Source: an uncultured Clostridia bacterium | Lineage (GTDB): Bacteria > Bacillota > Clostridia > TANB77 > CAG-465 | NCBI GenBank assembly: GCA_948562205.1 | Contig: CAOYAN010000012.1 | Span: forward strand, 1 to 59,545 | Direction of reading: 5' to 3' | DNA: 59,545 bases | In this document: piece by piece, positions 8,625 to 17,381 of the stretch | Layout of the letters: every line of letters starts with the position of its first letter | How positions within the stretch are numbered: the stretch's first letter is position 1 | The notes under the pieces: generated by a model | What the model saw: the letters and a program-made list of their open reading frames with translations, nothing else | Databases searched by the model: none | Told to the model about the DNA's origin: nothing | Made by a program: the position numbers and the translations under genes

Positions 8625-9281
8625 TTATCTACTATTTGCGACTTGTGTTGTAAGTGCCCTCCATGTATTACATCCAACTATACCATCTTGTGTAAGTCCC
8701 CTTGCTCTTTGAAATCTAATTACAGCATTTCTTGTATTATTTCCAAAAATACCATCAATTTCACCTGCTCCATATCCCAAAGTATTTAGAGCATCTTGTA
8801 GTGTTGCAACATATACGCCTTTTGCACCTTGCTTAATTACGGGATAACCACCTGTAGAACAAGCAGGCGTAGGATTTCTTTTATCTACATGTACCCATGT
8901 AGGAGTTAAGTACTTTGGCTCTACATATGTAAATATTTTGTTATTTATAGCTGTATTTCTAATATTATCACGAGCCTCATCACTCATCCCTTGCCCTATA
9001 TCTAGTGCAGTTCCAACATAGTGTTGTGACATATTAGAATGTCCACCCTCCCCTATTCTTTTAAAAGCATATCCTACATGTATAGGAGATCCATATAATT
9101 CTCTTAGTCTGCTAAAAGCCTCCATTGTTCTTTTATCGGTCCATAATGTATCTGATTTAGAAGATCCTCTAAACTCTCTTACAGATAAATAATCATTTTT
9201 AGAATAAGGCATAGGATCACTAAGCTCCCTATTATAAGTTTCCATATTATTGGTATCATTATTATATACTAATATTTTCAT
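8625..9281 (-). CDS. M15-type peptidase with C-terminal peptidoglycan-binding domain
   Basis: Probable murein peptidase. The first 140 or so residues match the M15 family: His87 and Asp94 in QHYVGTALDIG and His131 in WVHVD would bind zinc. Residues about 150-212 form a PG_binding_1 domain (GVYVATLQDALNTLGY, then DGIFGNNTRNAVIRFQ). No signal peptide is visible, which is common for phage endolysin-like or holin-released enzymes but also for spore-related lysins. The order, catalytic then PG-binding, is that of phage-type L-Ala-D-Glu peptidases, yet no phage genes are adjacent. 218 residues, free-standing. Confidence 0.8.
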   Translation of the reverse strand: MKILVYNNDTNNMETYNRELSDPMPYSKNDYLSVREFRGSSKSDTLWTDKRTMEAFSRLRELYGSPIHVGYAFKRIGEGGHSNMSQHYVGTALDIGQGMSDEARDNIRNTAINNKIFTYVEPKYLTPTWVHVDKRNPTPACSTGGYPVIKQGAKGVYVATLQDALNTLGYGAGEIDGIFGNNTRNAVIRFQRARGLTQDGIVGCNTWRALTTQVANSR

Positions 9282-9352
9282 ATTCCACCCCCTAAAATAT
9301 TATATGAATTTTAATAATATTTGGGATAGAAAAAATTTTATTTTATATATAA

Positions 9353-9386
9353 ATAAACACATAAGCAATATTACTTATGTGTTTAT
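9353..9386 (-). terminator. intrinsic terminator after the paired PF06541 genes
   Basis: Perfect 13-base arms ATAAACACATAAG (9353-9365) and CTTATGTGTTTAT (9374-9386). Confidence 0.8.
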
Positions 9387-9395
9387 ACTTTATCA

Positions 9396-10061
9396 TTAAT
9401 TTTGAACTTCCATTGTATTTTGATATACCTGTTTTAATCTTTCATCTGTATATATTTCATCTAGTTTTCTTTCAAATATATTTCTTGGCATAATTCCCTC
9501 ATGTCTTTCATATTGTCTCCTTGATGCTACTGTTGAAATAAACATATTAAATATCATAAATACAACTAAACACCATGTAAATATAGTTCCAAACCTTACT
9601 GGTATTCTTTCAATTTGTTTTTCTACAAATGGCATGACATATTTTACAAATATTACTGCAAGAACACCCCAACATATCATATGAAATATACTAGTTCTTC
9701 CCTCAATATTTAAAAAATAATTACTGTAATCCCATGATATTGTACCAAATACTTTTTCTTGTATAAAAGAGCATATATATTCAAAAGCTCCTCCAATTAC
9801 ACTTCCTATAATGAAGATATTTACAGTGTTTTTCATTTTATACATTGCTATAAAAAACAGTGCAGCGCCAAAACCATAAACAGGATTTAGAGGGCCATAA
9901 ATTACTCCTCTTCTTGCAACCCATTCACCATGTTTTAAAAAATGTAGTAATACCTCATGTATATCTCCAAAAAAACAACCAATCATAAATATCCAAAATA
10001 CTTTATAAAAATTAAAACCATATGCAAATTTACTTTTCGTTTCTATTAAATTTTCTTCCAT
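9396..10061 (-). CDS. PF06541-type membrane protein, copy 2
   Basis: Same family as the genes at 1149, 10066 and 25848. About five membrane segments; family block around FFGDIHEVLLH, then RRGVIYGPLNPVYGFGA. It is closest in form to the copy at 25848: both start with a FANGFNFYK/FAYGFNFYK segment, have the GPLNPVYG or EPLNPVYG variant, and end with an extra cytoplasmic tail containing RRQYERHE or RQQERREN and a NVIRKF/NIFERK motif. It follows the copy at 10066 by 4 bases, so the two are probably co-translated and may form a heteromer. Function unknown. Confidence 0.82.
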   Translation of the reverse strand: MEENLIETKSKFAYGFNFYKVFWIFMIGCFFGDIHEVLLHFLKHGEWVARRGVIYGPLNPVYGFGAALFFIAMYKMKNTVNIFIIGSVIGGAFEYICSFIQEKVFGTISWDYSNYFLNIEGRTSIFHMICWGVLAVIFVKYVMPFVEKQIERIPVRFGTIFTWCLVVFMIFNMFISTVASRRQYERHEGIMPRNIFERKLDEIYTDERLKQVYQNTMEVQN

Positions 10062-10065
10062 AATC

Positions 10066-10749
10066 CTACCTACTATTTTTAATCTCTCTTATTTTCATCT
10101 TTACACTCTCAAAGTTTGGAAAAGCACCTAATAGTCTTTTTCCTAAAATTGATTTATTTTTAAGCACTTCTTTTACTTTTTCTGTAATTTCTTCTGTATT
10201 ATCTTTAATTGTCTTATTAAATTCTTTCGTAAGTCCTCTAACATCAAACATAACCTTAAAAGATACTATATTATCTACTAAAAATGTAACTAACAAAATA
10301 ATAGATATTATATGTAATCCAATATTTGGTATCATATTTATATATTTAAAAATAAATGGGTTAATAAGGTACATAATACCAAAACCAAAAATACCAAAAG
10401 GTATTGTTGTCTCTAAACATATTCTACCATTTATATTAAATTTATAATGGCTGTAATCCCACCACCTAGCATTAAATAATTTCTCCATTAAATAACTAGT
10501 TAAATACTCAAGTATTGAACATATAACCATTGCCATTACAAATAATACTAATGGATCATCTATATATCTTTGTAAAAAAAGAGTCATTAAAACTGCACCT
10601 GTACCATAAATTGGACAATATGGTCCTATTAGAAAACCTCTATTTATAAATTTCTTACATTCTATAAGCTTACATGTAACTTCTAGTAACCATCCGCCAA
10701 AAGAATATATCATATAAACAAGAAAATATGTTTCAATACTATATATCAA
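10066..10749 (-). CDS. PF06541-type membrane protein, copy 3
   Basis: Upstream partner of copy 2 (4-base gap). The family block is near the N-terminus: SFGGWLLEVTCKLIE, then RGFLIGPYCPIYGTGA. Five to six membrane segments and a positively charged C-terminal tail of about 50 residues (LTKEFNKTIKDNTEEITEKV) that may form a cytoplasmic helix. It resembles copy 1 (1149) in the GPYCPIYG motif. Family function not established. Confidence 0.82.
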   Translation of the reverse strand: MIYSIETYFLVYMIYSFGGWLLEVTCKLIECKKFINRGFLIGPYCPIYGTGAVLMTLFLQRYIDDPLVLFVMAMVICSILEYLTSYLMEKLFNARWWDYSHYKFNINGRICLETTIPFGIFGFGIMYLINPFIFKYINMIPNIGLHIISIILLVTFLVDNIVSFKVMFDVRGLTKEFNKTIKDNTEEITEKVKEVLKNKSILGKRLLGAFPNFESVKMKIREIKNSR

Positions 10750-10870
10750 TTATCTCATCCTCTCTTTTATATACTAATATATTACACTTTTTGTAAAATT
10801 TTGTCAATTGTATACTTTGTGTGCATTAAAATATATTATTTTTACAAAAAAATTTTTATAACAAAAATTT

Positions 10871-10898
10871 AAGAGGATATCTATAAAAATATCCTCTT
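10871..10898 (-). terminator. intrinsic terminator after the glycosyltransferase operon
   Basis: Perfect 10-base arms AAGAGGATAT and ATATCCTCTT around an 8-base loop. Confidence 0.8.
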
Positions 10899-11917
10899 TA
10901 TGCGTTTAAATTTTTAATTTTAACAGCATAATTATACAATTTATCATAATCTTTTATCTTTATATAATTCCCTGCAATTTTTATAACTTCATTATCTTTT
11001 ATAAAATTAGCTCTATTTATTATGTTTCTAACATCTGTTTGTTCTAGTAGTTCTATCATATATTCTTTAGATATTGTATATTCATCATCCTTTTGAAATG
11101 TTCTTAAAATGTATTTTATTATCATAGTAGAATATATATGATACATTTTATCAAAAATAGAAGAATTTATATTTTCTTTTACTAAAAATTCTTCTAAAAA
11201 ATTTACAACCTTTACAGTATCTTTAAAATTTCTTATTATATTTTTTCTATTCTTACTACTACTAGATTCATTATATACATAATGATATGCTTTATAATCA
11301 AAAAAATATATATTAGAAGTACTAAAGAATAATTCTAAACAAAAAATTAAATCTTCCATCATATGAATATCTGTCCTAAATTTAATTTTACCTTTTATTA
11401 AACTAGATTTTGCCAAAATCAAAGGAGTATATGTTGGAATTAAATTATCAAAAATATATGGTAGTAATTTTTCTTTTAAAATTGTATTATCTACTATACT
11501 ATTTGATAAATCAACCATACTTCCATTTGAAATTACATTTCCTCCTATATCTTCTCTAATAAAATTTCCTCTTAAAACATCAGCATTTTTCTCAGTTATA
11601 TTATTTATAAATTTCTCATACATATCAAATTCAATATAATCATCTGCATCTAAAAAAGTAATGTATTCTCCTATAGAATTCTCTATTCCAATATTTCTAG
11701 CATTACTTACACCACTATTTAAAATACTAATTATTTTTATTCTATTATCATTATTTGCCCAACTTTTAACTAAATTTAAACTATTATCTGTAGATCCATC
11801 ATCTACAATTATTATTTCTAAGTTATCATATGTCTGTCTTCTTAAGCATTCTAACAACTTTAGTATATATTCTTGTGCATTATACATAGCAATTATAATA
11901 CTAATTAACTTTTGCAT
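10898..11917 (-). CDS. family 2 glycosyltransferase
   Basis: Predicted cytoplasmic, membrane-associated GT-A fold transferase using a nucleotide sugar. The N-terminus has SIIIAMYNAQEYI and the IIVDDGSTDNS motif; the DXD metal site is in FLDADDY. The C-terminal third is helical and lacks obvious membrane segments. I chose the ATG at 11917 (339 residues), preceded by an AAAGGA site inside the end of the upstream gene; the stop of that gene and this ATG are one base apart. A longer reading would start inside the upstream frame. Acts with the upstream transferase, probably on a cell-surface glycan; acceptor unknown. Confidence 0.85.
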   Translation of the reverse strand: MQKLISIIIAMYNAQEYILKLLECLRRQTYDNLEIIIVDDGSTDNSLNLVKSWANNDNRIKIISILNSGVSNARNIGIENSIGEYITFLDADDYIEFDMYEKFINNITEKNADVLRGNFIREDIGGNVISNGSMVDLSNSIVDNTILKEKLLPYIFDNLIPTYTPLILAKSSLIKGKIKFRTDIHMMEDLIFCLELFFSTSNIYFFDYKAYHYVYNESSSSKNRKNIIRNFKDTVKVVNFLEEFLVKENINSSIFDKMYHIYSTMIIKYILRTFQKDDEYTISKEYMIELLEQTDVRNIINRANFIKDNEVIKIAGNYIKIKDYDKLYNYAVKIKNLNA

Positions 11918-11918
11918 A

Positions 11919-14036
11919 TTAATATTTTTTCCTTTCATCTTTACTCTCAAGAACACTATGGACAAGTAAGTATCTCTCTGCGAGTTCTATATTGCTTAAT
12001 AAGTTTTTACGTACTCTACTTCCACTTTTAATATTTTTTCTAAATTCCTTATCTAATGTTTCAACCATCTTATCAATTGTAAAATTTTTAATAATTTTTT
12101 TTCTACAATTTTCCTTTATATTAGTTGTCTCAGATTTGTTTAATACTCTTAATAAAGCATCCGCATATTTTTGTATTTCTTCATCAGAATAATTAAAGTC
12201 GAATTGTTCATCTGCTGTCTGATAAGGCTTTATTAACTCTCCACAATCTTCACCAATAAGTTCGCTTTGACCACCAATATCTGCTGAGACAATAGGTACC
12301 CCCATAGATAAAGATTCATAAGTTGTTAAAGTTAAACCTTCTCTTAGAGAACATATTATAGTAGCTGATGCGATTTTATAAAATGGTCTTACATCTTGTT
12401 GTAAACCAAAACAAGTAACAATATCTTGTAAATTATTATCAATTATATATCTCTTTACTTCTTCAAGAGCCACGCCATCACCTACAATTGCAAGTCTAAC
12501 ATCATCTCTTATCTCAGTAATTTTCTTTATAACCTTTATTGCAAAAAGAGGACGTTTATAGTGTACAATTCTACTTGGAAATAAAATAACTTTTTTTCCT
12601 TTATAGTATTCTGCAAGCTCATTTACCTTTTCTATTTCTATATTTGGGTCAAAAAATGATGGATCGGTTCCAATATATACTGGTTTTACGTTCTTAACAC
12701 TTCTTTTCATATCTTCATACATTACATCTTTTAAATGTGATGTACAAGTATATGTGGCATCTAAATAATCTGCTATTGCATTAGAATCTTTAGGAAATCC
12801 TCCATTTCTTAAAGTCCAATTCTCTGCATGGATATAATCTACAAATGGTATATCCTTAAACTGACACTTCAACCATGGTAAAACATAATATCCATAATAG
12901 CTATTACTTAAAAATACTAAATTTATTCTTCTACTTCTAATTATATATTCTATAAAAGATGCCCAGTCTTTTCTTTTTAAAAAACTAGTTAGATCAAAAT
13001 ATTCTTCTACATATTGTTCTATACCTTGTCTTAAAGCATAATCACATTTTTGAGTAGTGATTACACTAATTTCATATCCTTTATTTTTTAATCCTTTTAT
13101 CAAATTAAAGTTAAAAATATCTGCTCCACCTACAACTGACCAAGGTAAAATAAATAGAATTCTTTTCTTATTATCTTTAGGAACTATAGGATCTCTTCTT
13201 AAATCAATCTTTATTGGTACATTCTTATAATCAACTTCATAACTATCATCAAATTGAATAATTTCAGTTTGATCATCTAAATTATTGATTTTTTCACCCA
13301 ATAAATTTAATACTTTTTCCCTATTTTCTTTAATATTTAAAGACTCTATGGAATTTCTATGCCAGAAGCCATAAAATCCCATTTTTAAAGGAATACTACC
13401 TCTGCTAAGCATATCTAACCATACATACCAAGCTCTTGGTGCATTATCTGATAATTTATCATAATTTTCTACTTCTAAAAATTTATTTTTACGTATAAAA
13501 GCACCTGATGAAATTATATTATTCTTCTTTTCTTCTGATATATTCAAATTATTATTTACAAGCAATCCTTTTGAACCAAATTCTACTATATTAGAATACG
13601 CAAAACTAGCTTCACTATTAAACATCAAAGTGAAAAAACCACATTCAAATATCGTTTTATCTAATAAATTATTTTCATCAAAATTAAAAATCAAATCTGC
13701 AATACTATTATTAACTGCAAATATTTTTGCTTTAGCTATTGATTCATAATCATTTATAATTAATTTTATTCTATTATCCATACTACTTATTTCATGAAAA
13801 AATGGATCTTCAATATTAATTACTATAATCCATTCCCAATAAGGAAATGTTTGATTTTTAAGTGAATTCATCATCTGTATTATATTTTCTCTATCAAAAT
13901 TTAAATTGCAAATAGTTATAACACTAATTAAAGGTAATCCACTTGAAATGCTTATTCTATTATTAACCTCTTTTCCAGGTTCACAATAAAAATCGAAATA
14001 TTGCATTTCATCTACTGTTGTTGGTATTTTAGCCAT
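11919..14036 (-). CDS. two-domain glycosyltransferase (GT2-like N-terminus, GT4 C-terminus)
   Basis: A 705-residue fusion. Residues about 35-270 look like a GT2 fold (SVITICNLNFDRENI, SLKNQTFPYWEWIIVIN), but the usual DXD position reads NFDENN, so this half may be degenerate or have altered metal use. Residues about 290-660 form a GT-B transferase of family GT4: GGADIFNFNLIKGL near its start, FPSRIVHYKRP, AIVGDGV, and the EX7E motif in EGLTLTTYESL followed by GVPIVSADIGGQSELI. The start at 14036 has GGAGGAATT ahead of it. Coupled to the downstream GT2 gene. Likely role: surface polysaccharide or glycoprotein synthesis. No membrane segments. Confidence 0.82.
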   Translation of the reverse strand: MAKIPTTVDEMQYFDFYCEPGKEVNNRISISSGLPLISVITICNLNFDRENIIQMMNSLKNQTFPYWEWIIVINIEDPFFHEISSMDNRIKLIINDYESIAKAKIFAVNNSIADLIFNFDENNLLDKTIFECGFFTLMFNSEASFAYSNIVEFGSKGLLVNNNLNISEEKKNNIISSGAFIRKNKFLEVENYDKLSDNAPRAWYVWLDMLSRGSIPLKMGFYGFWHRNSIESLNIKENREKVLNLLGEKINNLDDQTEIIQFDDSYEVDYKNVPIKIDLRRDPIVPKDNKKRILFILPWSVVGGADIFNFNLIKGLKNKGYEISVITTQKCDYALRQGIEQYVEEYFDLTSFLKRKDWASFIEYIIRSRRINLVFLSNSYYGYYVLPWLKCQFKDIPFVDYIHAENWTLRNGGFPKDSNAIADYLDATYTCTSHLKDVMYEDMKRSVKNVKPVYIGTDPSFFDPNIEIEKVNELAEYYKGKKVILFPSRIVHYKRPLFAIKVIKKITEIRDDVRLAIVGDGVALEEVKRYIIDNNLQDIVTCFGLQQDVRPFYKIASATIICSLREGLTLTTYESLSMGVPIVSADIGGQSELIGEDCGELIKPYQTADEQFDFNYSDEEIQKYADALLRVLNKSETTNIKENCRKKIIKNFTIDKMVETLDKEFRKNIKSGSRVRKNLLSNIELAERYLLVHSVLESKDERKKY

Positions 14037-14116
14037 ATTAATTCCTCCATAATTCAAGATAAATTATAACACAACATTGATTTTTAGTCAATATTTTTGA
14101 TTTCACATAACATAAA

Positions 14117-14148
14117 AAAAGAATAAGTGATAAAACACCTTACTCTTT
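14117..14148 (-). terminator. intrinsic terminator after the NUDIX gene
   Basis: Imperfect stem AAAAGAATAAG-TG with CACCTTACTCTTTT (one bulge, one wobble), followed on the minus strand by a T run. Confidence 0.6.
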
Positions 14149-14149
14149 T

Positions 14150-14611
14150 CTATAACAATATTTTTTTCCAATTATCTGTATTTGTTTCTTCAAAGAAAAA
14201 TTCATTTATATTATCATTTTTAAATACTTCTAAGCTTTCAACAAATCCATCTGCAGTATTTAAATTTTGTATATTATCAAACTTTGTCCAAAAAACTTTT
14301 CCCTCATACGTATTATCTAGAAGTTCTCCCTCAAAGTCTTTTGTTTTATATAAAAGTATTACATTTCTAATATCATTTTCCTTATCATACCAATCTTTTA
14401 CACCACATAATTTTATATTTTTAATGATAAGTCCTGTTTCCTCTTTTATTTCTCTTATTACTGATGCATGAAATGATTCATCATTTTCAACATGACCACC
14501 TGGAAATGCTATACCACTCCACTTTCCTACTCTATCTTGTACTACTACTTCACAATTATCATTTTCAATCATACACATATTTGTAAGTACTGTATTTGTT
14601 GTCCTTTTCAA
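14150..14611 (-). CDS. NUDIX hydrolase (MutT/8-oxo-dGTPase-like)
   Basis: Hydrolyses a nucleoside diphosphate linked to another moiety. The NUDIX box runs from GGHVENDESFHASVIREIKE to ETG and fits GX5EX7REUXEEXGU. The FPGGHVE start and the VLTNMCMIEND N-terminus resemble 8-oxo-dGTP diphosphatases. I prefer a TTG start at 14611 (153 residues) because AGGGGTG sits 6 bases before it; the GTG three codons earlier is inside that site. A TTGAAA-17-TATAAT promoter lies at 14652-14680. A second NUDIX gene is at 52134. Confidence 0.85.
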   Translation of the reverse strand: MKRTTNTVLTNMCMIENDNCEVVVQDRVGKWSGIAFPGGHVENDESFHASVIREIKEETGLIIKNIKLCGVKDWYDKENDIRNVILLYKTKDFEGELLDNTYEGKVFWTKFDNIQNLNTADGFVESLEVFKNDNINEFFFEETNTDNWKKILL

Positions 14612-14651
14612 ATAGCTCACCCCTATCTATATTTATTTTTTCACGAGTTAT

Positions 14652-14680
14652 ATTATACTACAAATATTATAACTTTTCAA
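14652..14680 (-). promoter_or_regulatory. promoter of the NUDIX gene
   Basis: On the minus strand TTGAAA (14675-14680), 17 bases, TATAAT (14652-14657). Confidence 0.6.
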
Positions 14681-14777
14681 GTATAAAAAAATATCCCAAA
14701 CGGACTACACATTTATATTTATTTTCTATTTTTATATAATTTATATATTATTGATAACTAATTATTGTTATTTAAAA

Positions 14778-14786
14778 TGTTATAAT
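14778..14786 (+). promoter_or_regulatory. extended -10 promoter of the small hydrophobic peptide gene
   Basis: TG-N-TATAAT on the plus strand, with no good -35 box at 17 bases, as is usual for extended -10 promoters. Expected start near 14793. The leader can then fold TCACCA (14791-14796) onto TGGTGA (14808-14813), hiding the weak GTGGTG ribosome site, or CATCCA (14795-14800) onto TGGATG (14822-14827), hiding the start codon. Confidence 0.5.
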
Positions 14787-14820
14787 AAAATCACCATCCA
14801 AGAAAAGTGGTGACTACTTC

Positions 14821-14889
14821 ATGGATGACTTAATAACATTTATTGGTGCTATTACTGGACTAATTTTAGCAATTAAAAAACACAAATAA
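14821..14889 (+). CDS. 22-residue hydrophobic peptide, candidate type I toxin
   Basis: The frame reads MDDLITFIGAITGLIL followed by AIKKHK: two acidic residues, a hydrophobic span of about 16 residues and a basic tail, the build of a single-span membrane peptide. It sits alone in about 600 bases free of larger genes, is preceded by an extended -10 promoter and a weak ribosome site that can be locked in a hairpin, and is followed after 3 bases by an 11-base-pair terminator stem. A strong promoter fires toward it from the other side (15086-15113). These are traits of type I toxin mRNAs such as TxpA, BsrG or the clostridial ones, but I do not recognise the peptide as a member of a named family. 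Alternative: a regulatory small peptide or chance frame. Confidence 0.5.
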   Translation: MDDLITFIGAITGLILAIKKHK

Positions 14890-14892
14890 CTA

Positions 14893-14920
14893 AATGACCT
14901 GTGTTTGCCCACGGGTCATT
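14893..14920. terminator. bidirectional terminator between peptide gene and convergent RNA
   Basis: Arms AATGACCTGTG (14893-14903) and CACGGGTCATT (14910-14920) with one G-U pair and a 6-base loop, unusually GC-rich for this genome. Tails are only moderately T-rich on either strand. Confidence 0.7.
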
Positions 14921-15079
14921 ACTATTTTATTCAATTTTAATTTATTTATACATAAAAAGAAGATAGACTTTGCCTTCTATTTTCTTTGATTACATCATAG
15001 ATGTACTATTATAACATTTTTTGTACAAATAGACATCAACTCTGCAAAGAAATTAATTGATTGAATTTTCTCTATTTGT
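14893..15079 (-). ncRNA. candidate antisense/structured RNA opposite the peptide gene
   Basis: A strong promoter at 15086-15113 predicts a minus-strand transcript starting near 15079 and reaching the hairpin at 14893-14920, about 185 bases. I see no convincing reading frame in it. It can fold: GTACAAATAGA (15023-15033) pairs with TCTATTTGTAC (15071-15081), and TACATC-ATA-GATGTA (14992-15006) is a perfect small hairpin. A second extended -10 (TGTTATAAT, 15008-15016) lies inside. It converges on the 3' end of the 22-residue peptide mRNA and would share the terminator stem with it, as antitoxin RNAs RatA and SR4 do. The 3' end beyond the stem is uncertain. Confidence 0.4.
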
Positions 15080-15085
15080 ACTTTT

Positions 15086-15113
15086 ATTATACTCTATTTT
15101 TAGTGATTGTCAA
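15086..15113 (-). promoter_or_regulatory. near-consensus promoter of the convergent RNA
   Basis: On the minus strand TTGACA (15108-15113), 16 bases, TATAAT (15086-15091). There is no gene start downstream for over 300 bases on this strand, so it must make a non-coding or very small transcript. Confidence 0.7.
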
Positions 15114-15243
15114 TAATCTTAGTAAAATTTATTTGGTTATATACAAGCACTACAATTACATAATATAATAAGATATGTACTACAACATACATTTATATTT
15201 ATTAATGGATTATGTATTCAACTACATTTTAATTTAATACAAA

Positions 15244-15265
15244 AAAAGAGCAAATCTGCTCTTTT
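15244..15265 (-). terminator. intrinsic terminator after bceB
   Basis: Arms AAAAGAGCA and TGCTCTTTT around a 4-base loop with a T run on the minus strand. Confidence 0.85.
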
Positions 15266-15287
15266 ATATATATTATGGGAATTTTAA

Positions 15288-17381
15288 TTAATTGTTGCAT
15301 TCTTTAATTATATTTTTACTTTCAATATATGTTGCAATAAAATATGTACCATATATTCCACCAATTATAGCAATTGTAGCTATTATAGATGGTAAAAGTT
15401 CTTCTGCACTTGCAAGAGCACTCATTGTTTTTAATGCAAATTGTATACCAAATATAGAATGTATTACTGCAAATACAAGTGGTACTGCAAAAAATATCCC
15501 AATTTGTATAAACAATGATTTCTTTATCATTTTTTCATCACAACCAATTTTTCTCAAAATCAAATATCTTTGTTTATTATCAGAGCTTTCTGTAAGTTGT
15601 TTTAGTGCAAGTATAGCAGCACTAGAAATTAAAAATATAGTTCCAAGATAAATTGCTATGAATGTAATAATTGTAACAAGTCCAACACTTGATTCTATAA
15701 TTGTTACTTTAGTCATACCATCAATATTTATTCCACTATCTGCAAGTTTTTGAACAAATCCAGAGTCAGAACTTCTAAATATTTCATCTATTTTTTCTCT
15801 TTCTTCTTTTGTATTTGCATTATAATTTGCAGAAAGTAAAAATTCTTCTTTCATATCATCAGTTAAATTACAACTATCTGGTACCAATATAATTCCAGTA
15901 TTTACATGACTTGTTGACATCATAATATATCCACTTTTGCATTCACTATATTTAGATTTATATTTTTTACCTGCAATCTCTAATGTATTACCATCCTTTA
16001 AAACTGTATTTCTTAAATCTACCATATTTTTAAAATCACAAAGCATAATATATTCATCATCATTTAGTTCATACTCATCTATCCCATATAGTCTTGCAAT
16101 TTTATTATAATCAGAGACTTTTACAATTTCTTCAGCATTTTCATATAAAAGTCCTGGAAACTTTGCTTTTACTTCATCAATATGTGATCCAAAAAAAGTT
16201 TCCCAAGTAACATTTTTATCTGTATATATTGTAACTTCAACTATATCTTTTAATATGTTTAAATTTAAACCATTATTTATTAAAGTATCACTTACTAACA
16301 AGTGAGAATCATCTATTTGTTCTTTAGTACATATAATTTCTCTACCATACATGTTTATATACTTTTCTGGTAAATTTGCTGTTTTATATAAATTTATATC
16401 TACTGGTGTCATCTCTTTTAAATCTTTTTCCATAGTAGACCTTATTGATAAACTAACAGAAAGTATTGTTATTGTTATAAATAACATTATGCAAATTATA
16501 CTCATGCTAACAACTGTTGTATTTATTTTATTATTTATTTGACGTAATACAAATATATTTGTATCCTTTAAATATAATCCTTTCATACTTTGAATTACTT
16601 TTATAATAAATCCTGAAAGTGACCAGAATATAAGGATTGTTCCAACTATTCCTGCAAGAATTGGTGGAAGTAATTTTTCGTCTTTAGTTAAAGTTTCAAA
16701 TCCTATTGTTACTGTATAGTATGCCCATCCTAAAATACAAGCACCTATTAAAAATATAAAAATAGATATAATAGGATTTTTAATTTTTACTTTCTCATTT
16801 TTCTTTATCGCATTTAGTAAGCTTATTAATTTATATCTTGAAATGGTTATTGTATTAAATATCATTACTGCAACATACATTATTGCAAAATAAATACAAG
16901 TCTTAATACATGCTGCACTTGAGAATACAAACTCAAATTTACTCATGTTTGCTTGAAACATTTTAGCAACAAGAATAGACATAAGCTGAGATCCAAATAT
17001 TCCAAATACAAGGCCAACTAATAGTGATATAACACCTATAAATACAGTCTCCATAAGTATAATTTTAGAAATTTGCCTCTTTCCCATTCCAAGTGTCATA
17101 TATATTCCAAATTCTTTTTTTCTTCTATTAATTAAGAAATTATTTGCATAAACAATAAGAAGTCCAAGAATAACAGCTACAAATATTGATATAAATCCTA
17201 ACATTTGTATCATAATTTTTATAAATTCTTTTTGTGAACTAGATACTTGTAGCATAGCCTCTTGACTATCAATAGAATTGAACATATAAAAAATAGTAAC
17301 ACCTAAAACCAAAGTTATAAAATATATAGCATAATCTTTAAAACTCTTTTTTATATTTTCAAAAGCTAATTTAAATAACAT
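15288..17381 (-). CDS. bceB: BceB-type ABC transporter permease (FtsX family)
   Basis: Permease of a bacitracin/lantibiotic-type detoxification transporter and, with BceS, part of a flux-sensing complex in the membrane. 697 residues with the BceB layout: one N-terminal helix, a block of three (FtsX-like, NNFLINRRKKEFGIYMTLGM), further helices, a large extracytoplasmic domain of about 200 residues (roughly 315-560), and a last three-helix block with KQLTESSDNKQRYLILRKIG. The start overlaps bceA by 11 bases, with GGAGGTG in the bceA end. It frees lipid-II-cycle targets from peptide antibiotics by family analogy; the actual drug is not predictable. Confidence 0.9.
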   Translation of the reverse strand: MLFKLAFENIKKSFKDYAIYFITLVLGVTIFYMFNSIDSQEAMLQVSSSQKEFIKIMIQMLGFISIFVAVILGLLIVYANNFLINRRKKEFGIYMTLGMGKRQISKIILMETVFIGVISLLVGLVFGIFGSQLMSILVAKMFQANMSKFEFVFSSAACIKTCIYFAIMYVAVMIFNTITISRYKLISLLNAIKKNEKVKIKNPIISIFIFLIGACILGWAYYTVTIGFETLTKDEKLLPPILAGIVGTILIFWSLSGFIIKVIQSMKGLYLKDTNIFVLRQINNKINTTVVSMSIICIMLFITITILSVSLSIRSTMEKDLKEMTPVDINLYKTANLPEKYINMYGREIICTKEQIDDSHLLVSDTLINNGLNLNILKDIVEVTIYTDKNVTWETFFGSHIDEVKAKFPGLLYENAEEIVKVSDYNKIARLYGIDEYELNDDEYIMLCDFKNMVDLRNTVLKDGNTLEIAGKKYKSKYSECKSGYIMMSTSHVNTGIILVPDSCNLTDDMKEEFLLSANYNANTKEEREKIDEIFRSSDSGFVQKLADSGINIDGMTKVTIIESSVGLVTIITFIAIYLGTIFLISSAAILALKQLTESSDNKQRYLILRKIGCDEKMIKKSLFIQIGIFFAVPLVFAVIHSIFGIQFALKTMSALASAEELLPSIIATIAIIGGIYGTYFIATYIESKNIIKECNN

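Noticed and set aside
8625..9281. Prophage endolysin
   Set aside because: The domain order fits, but no holin, structural or integrase genes are near, so a phage origin is not supported.
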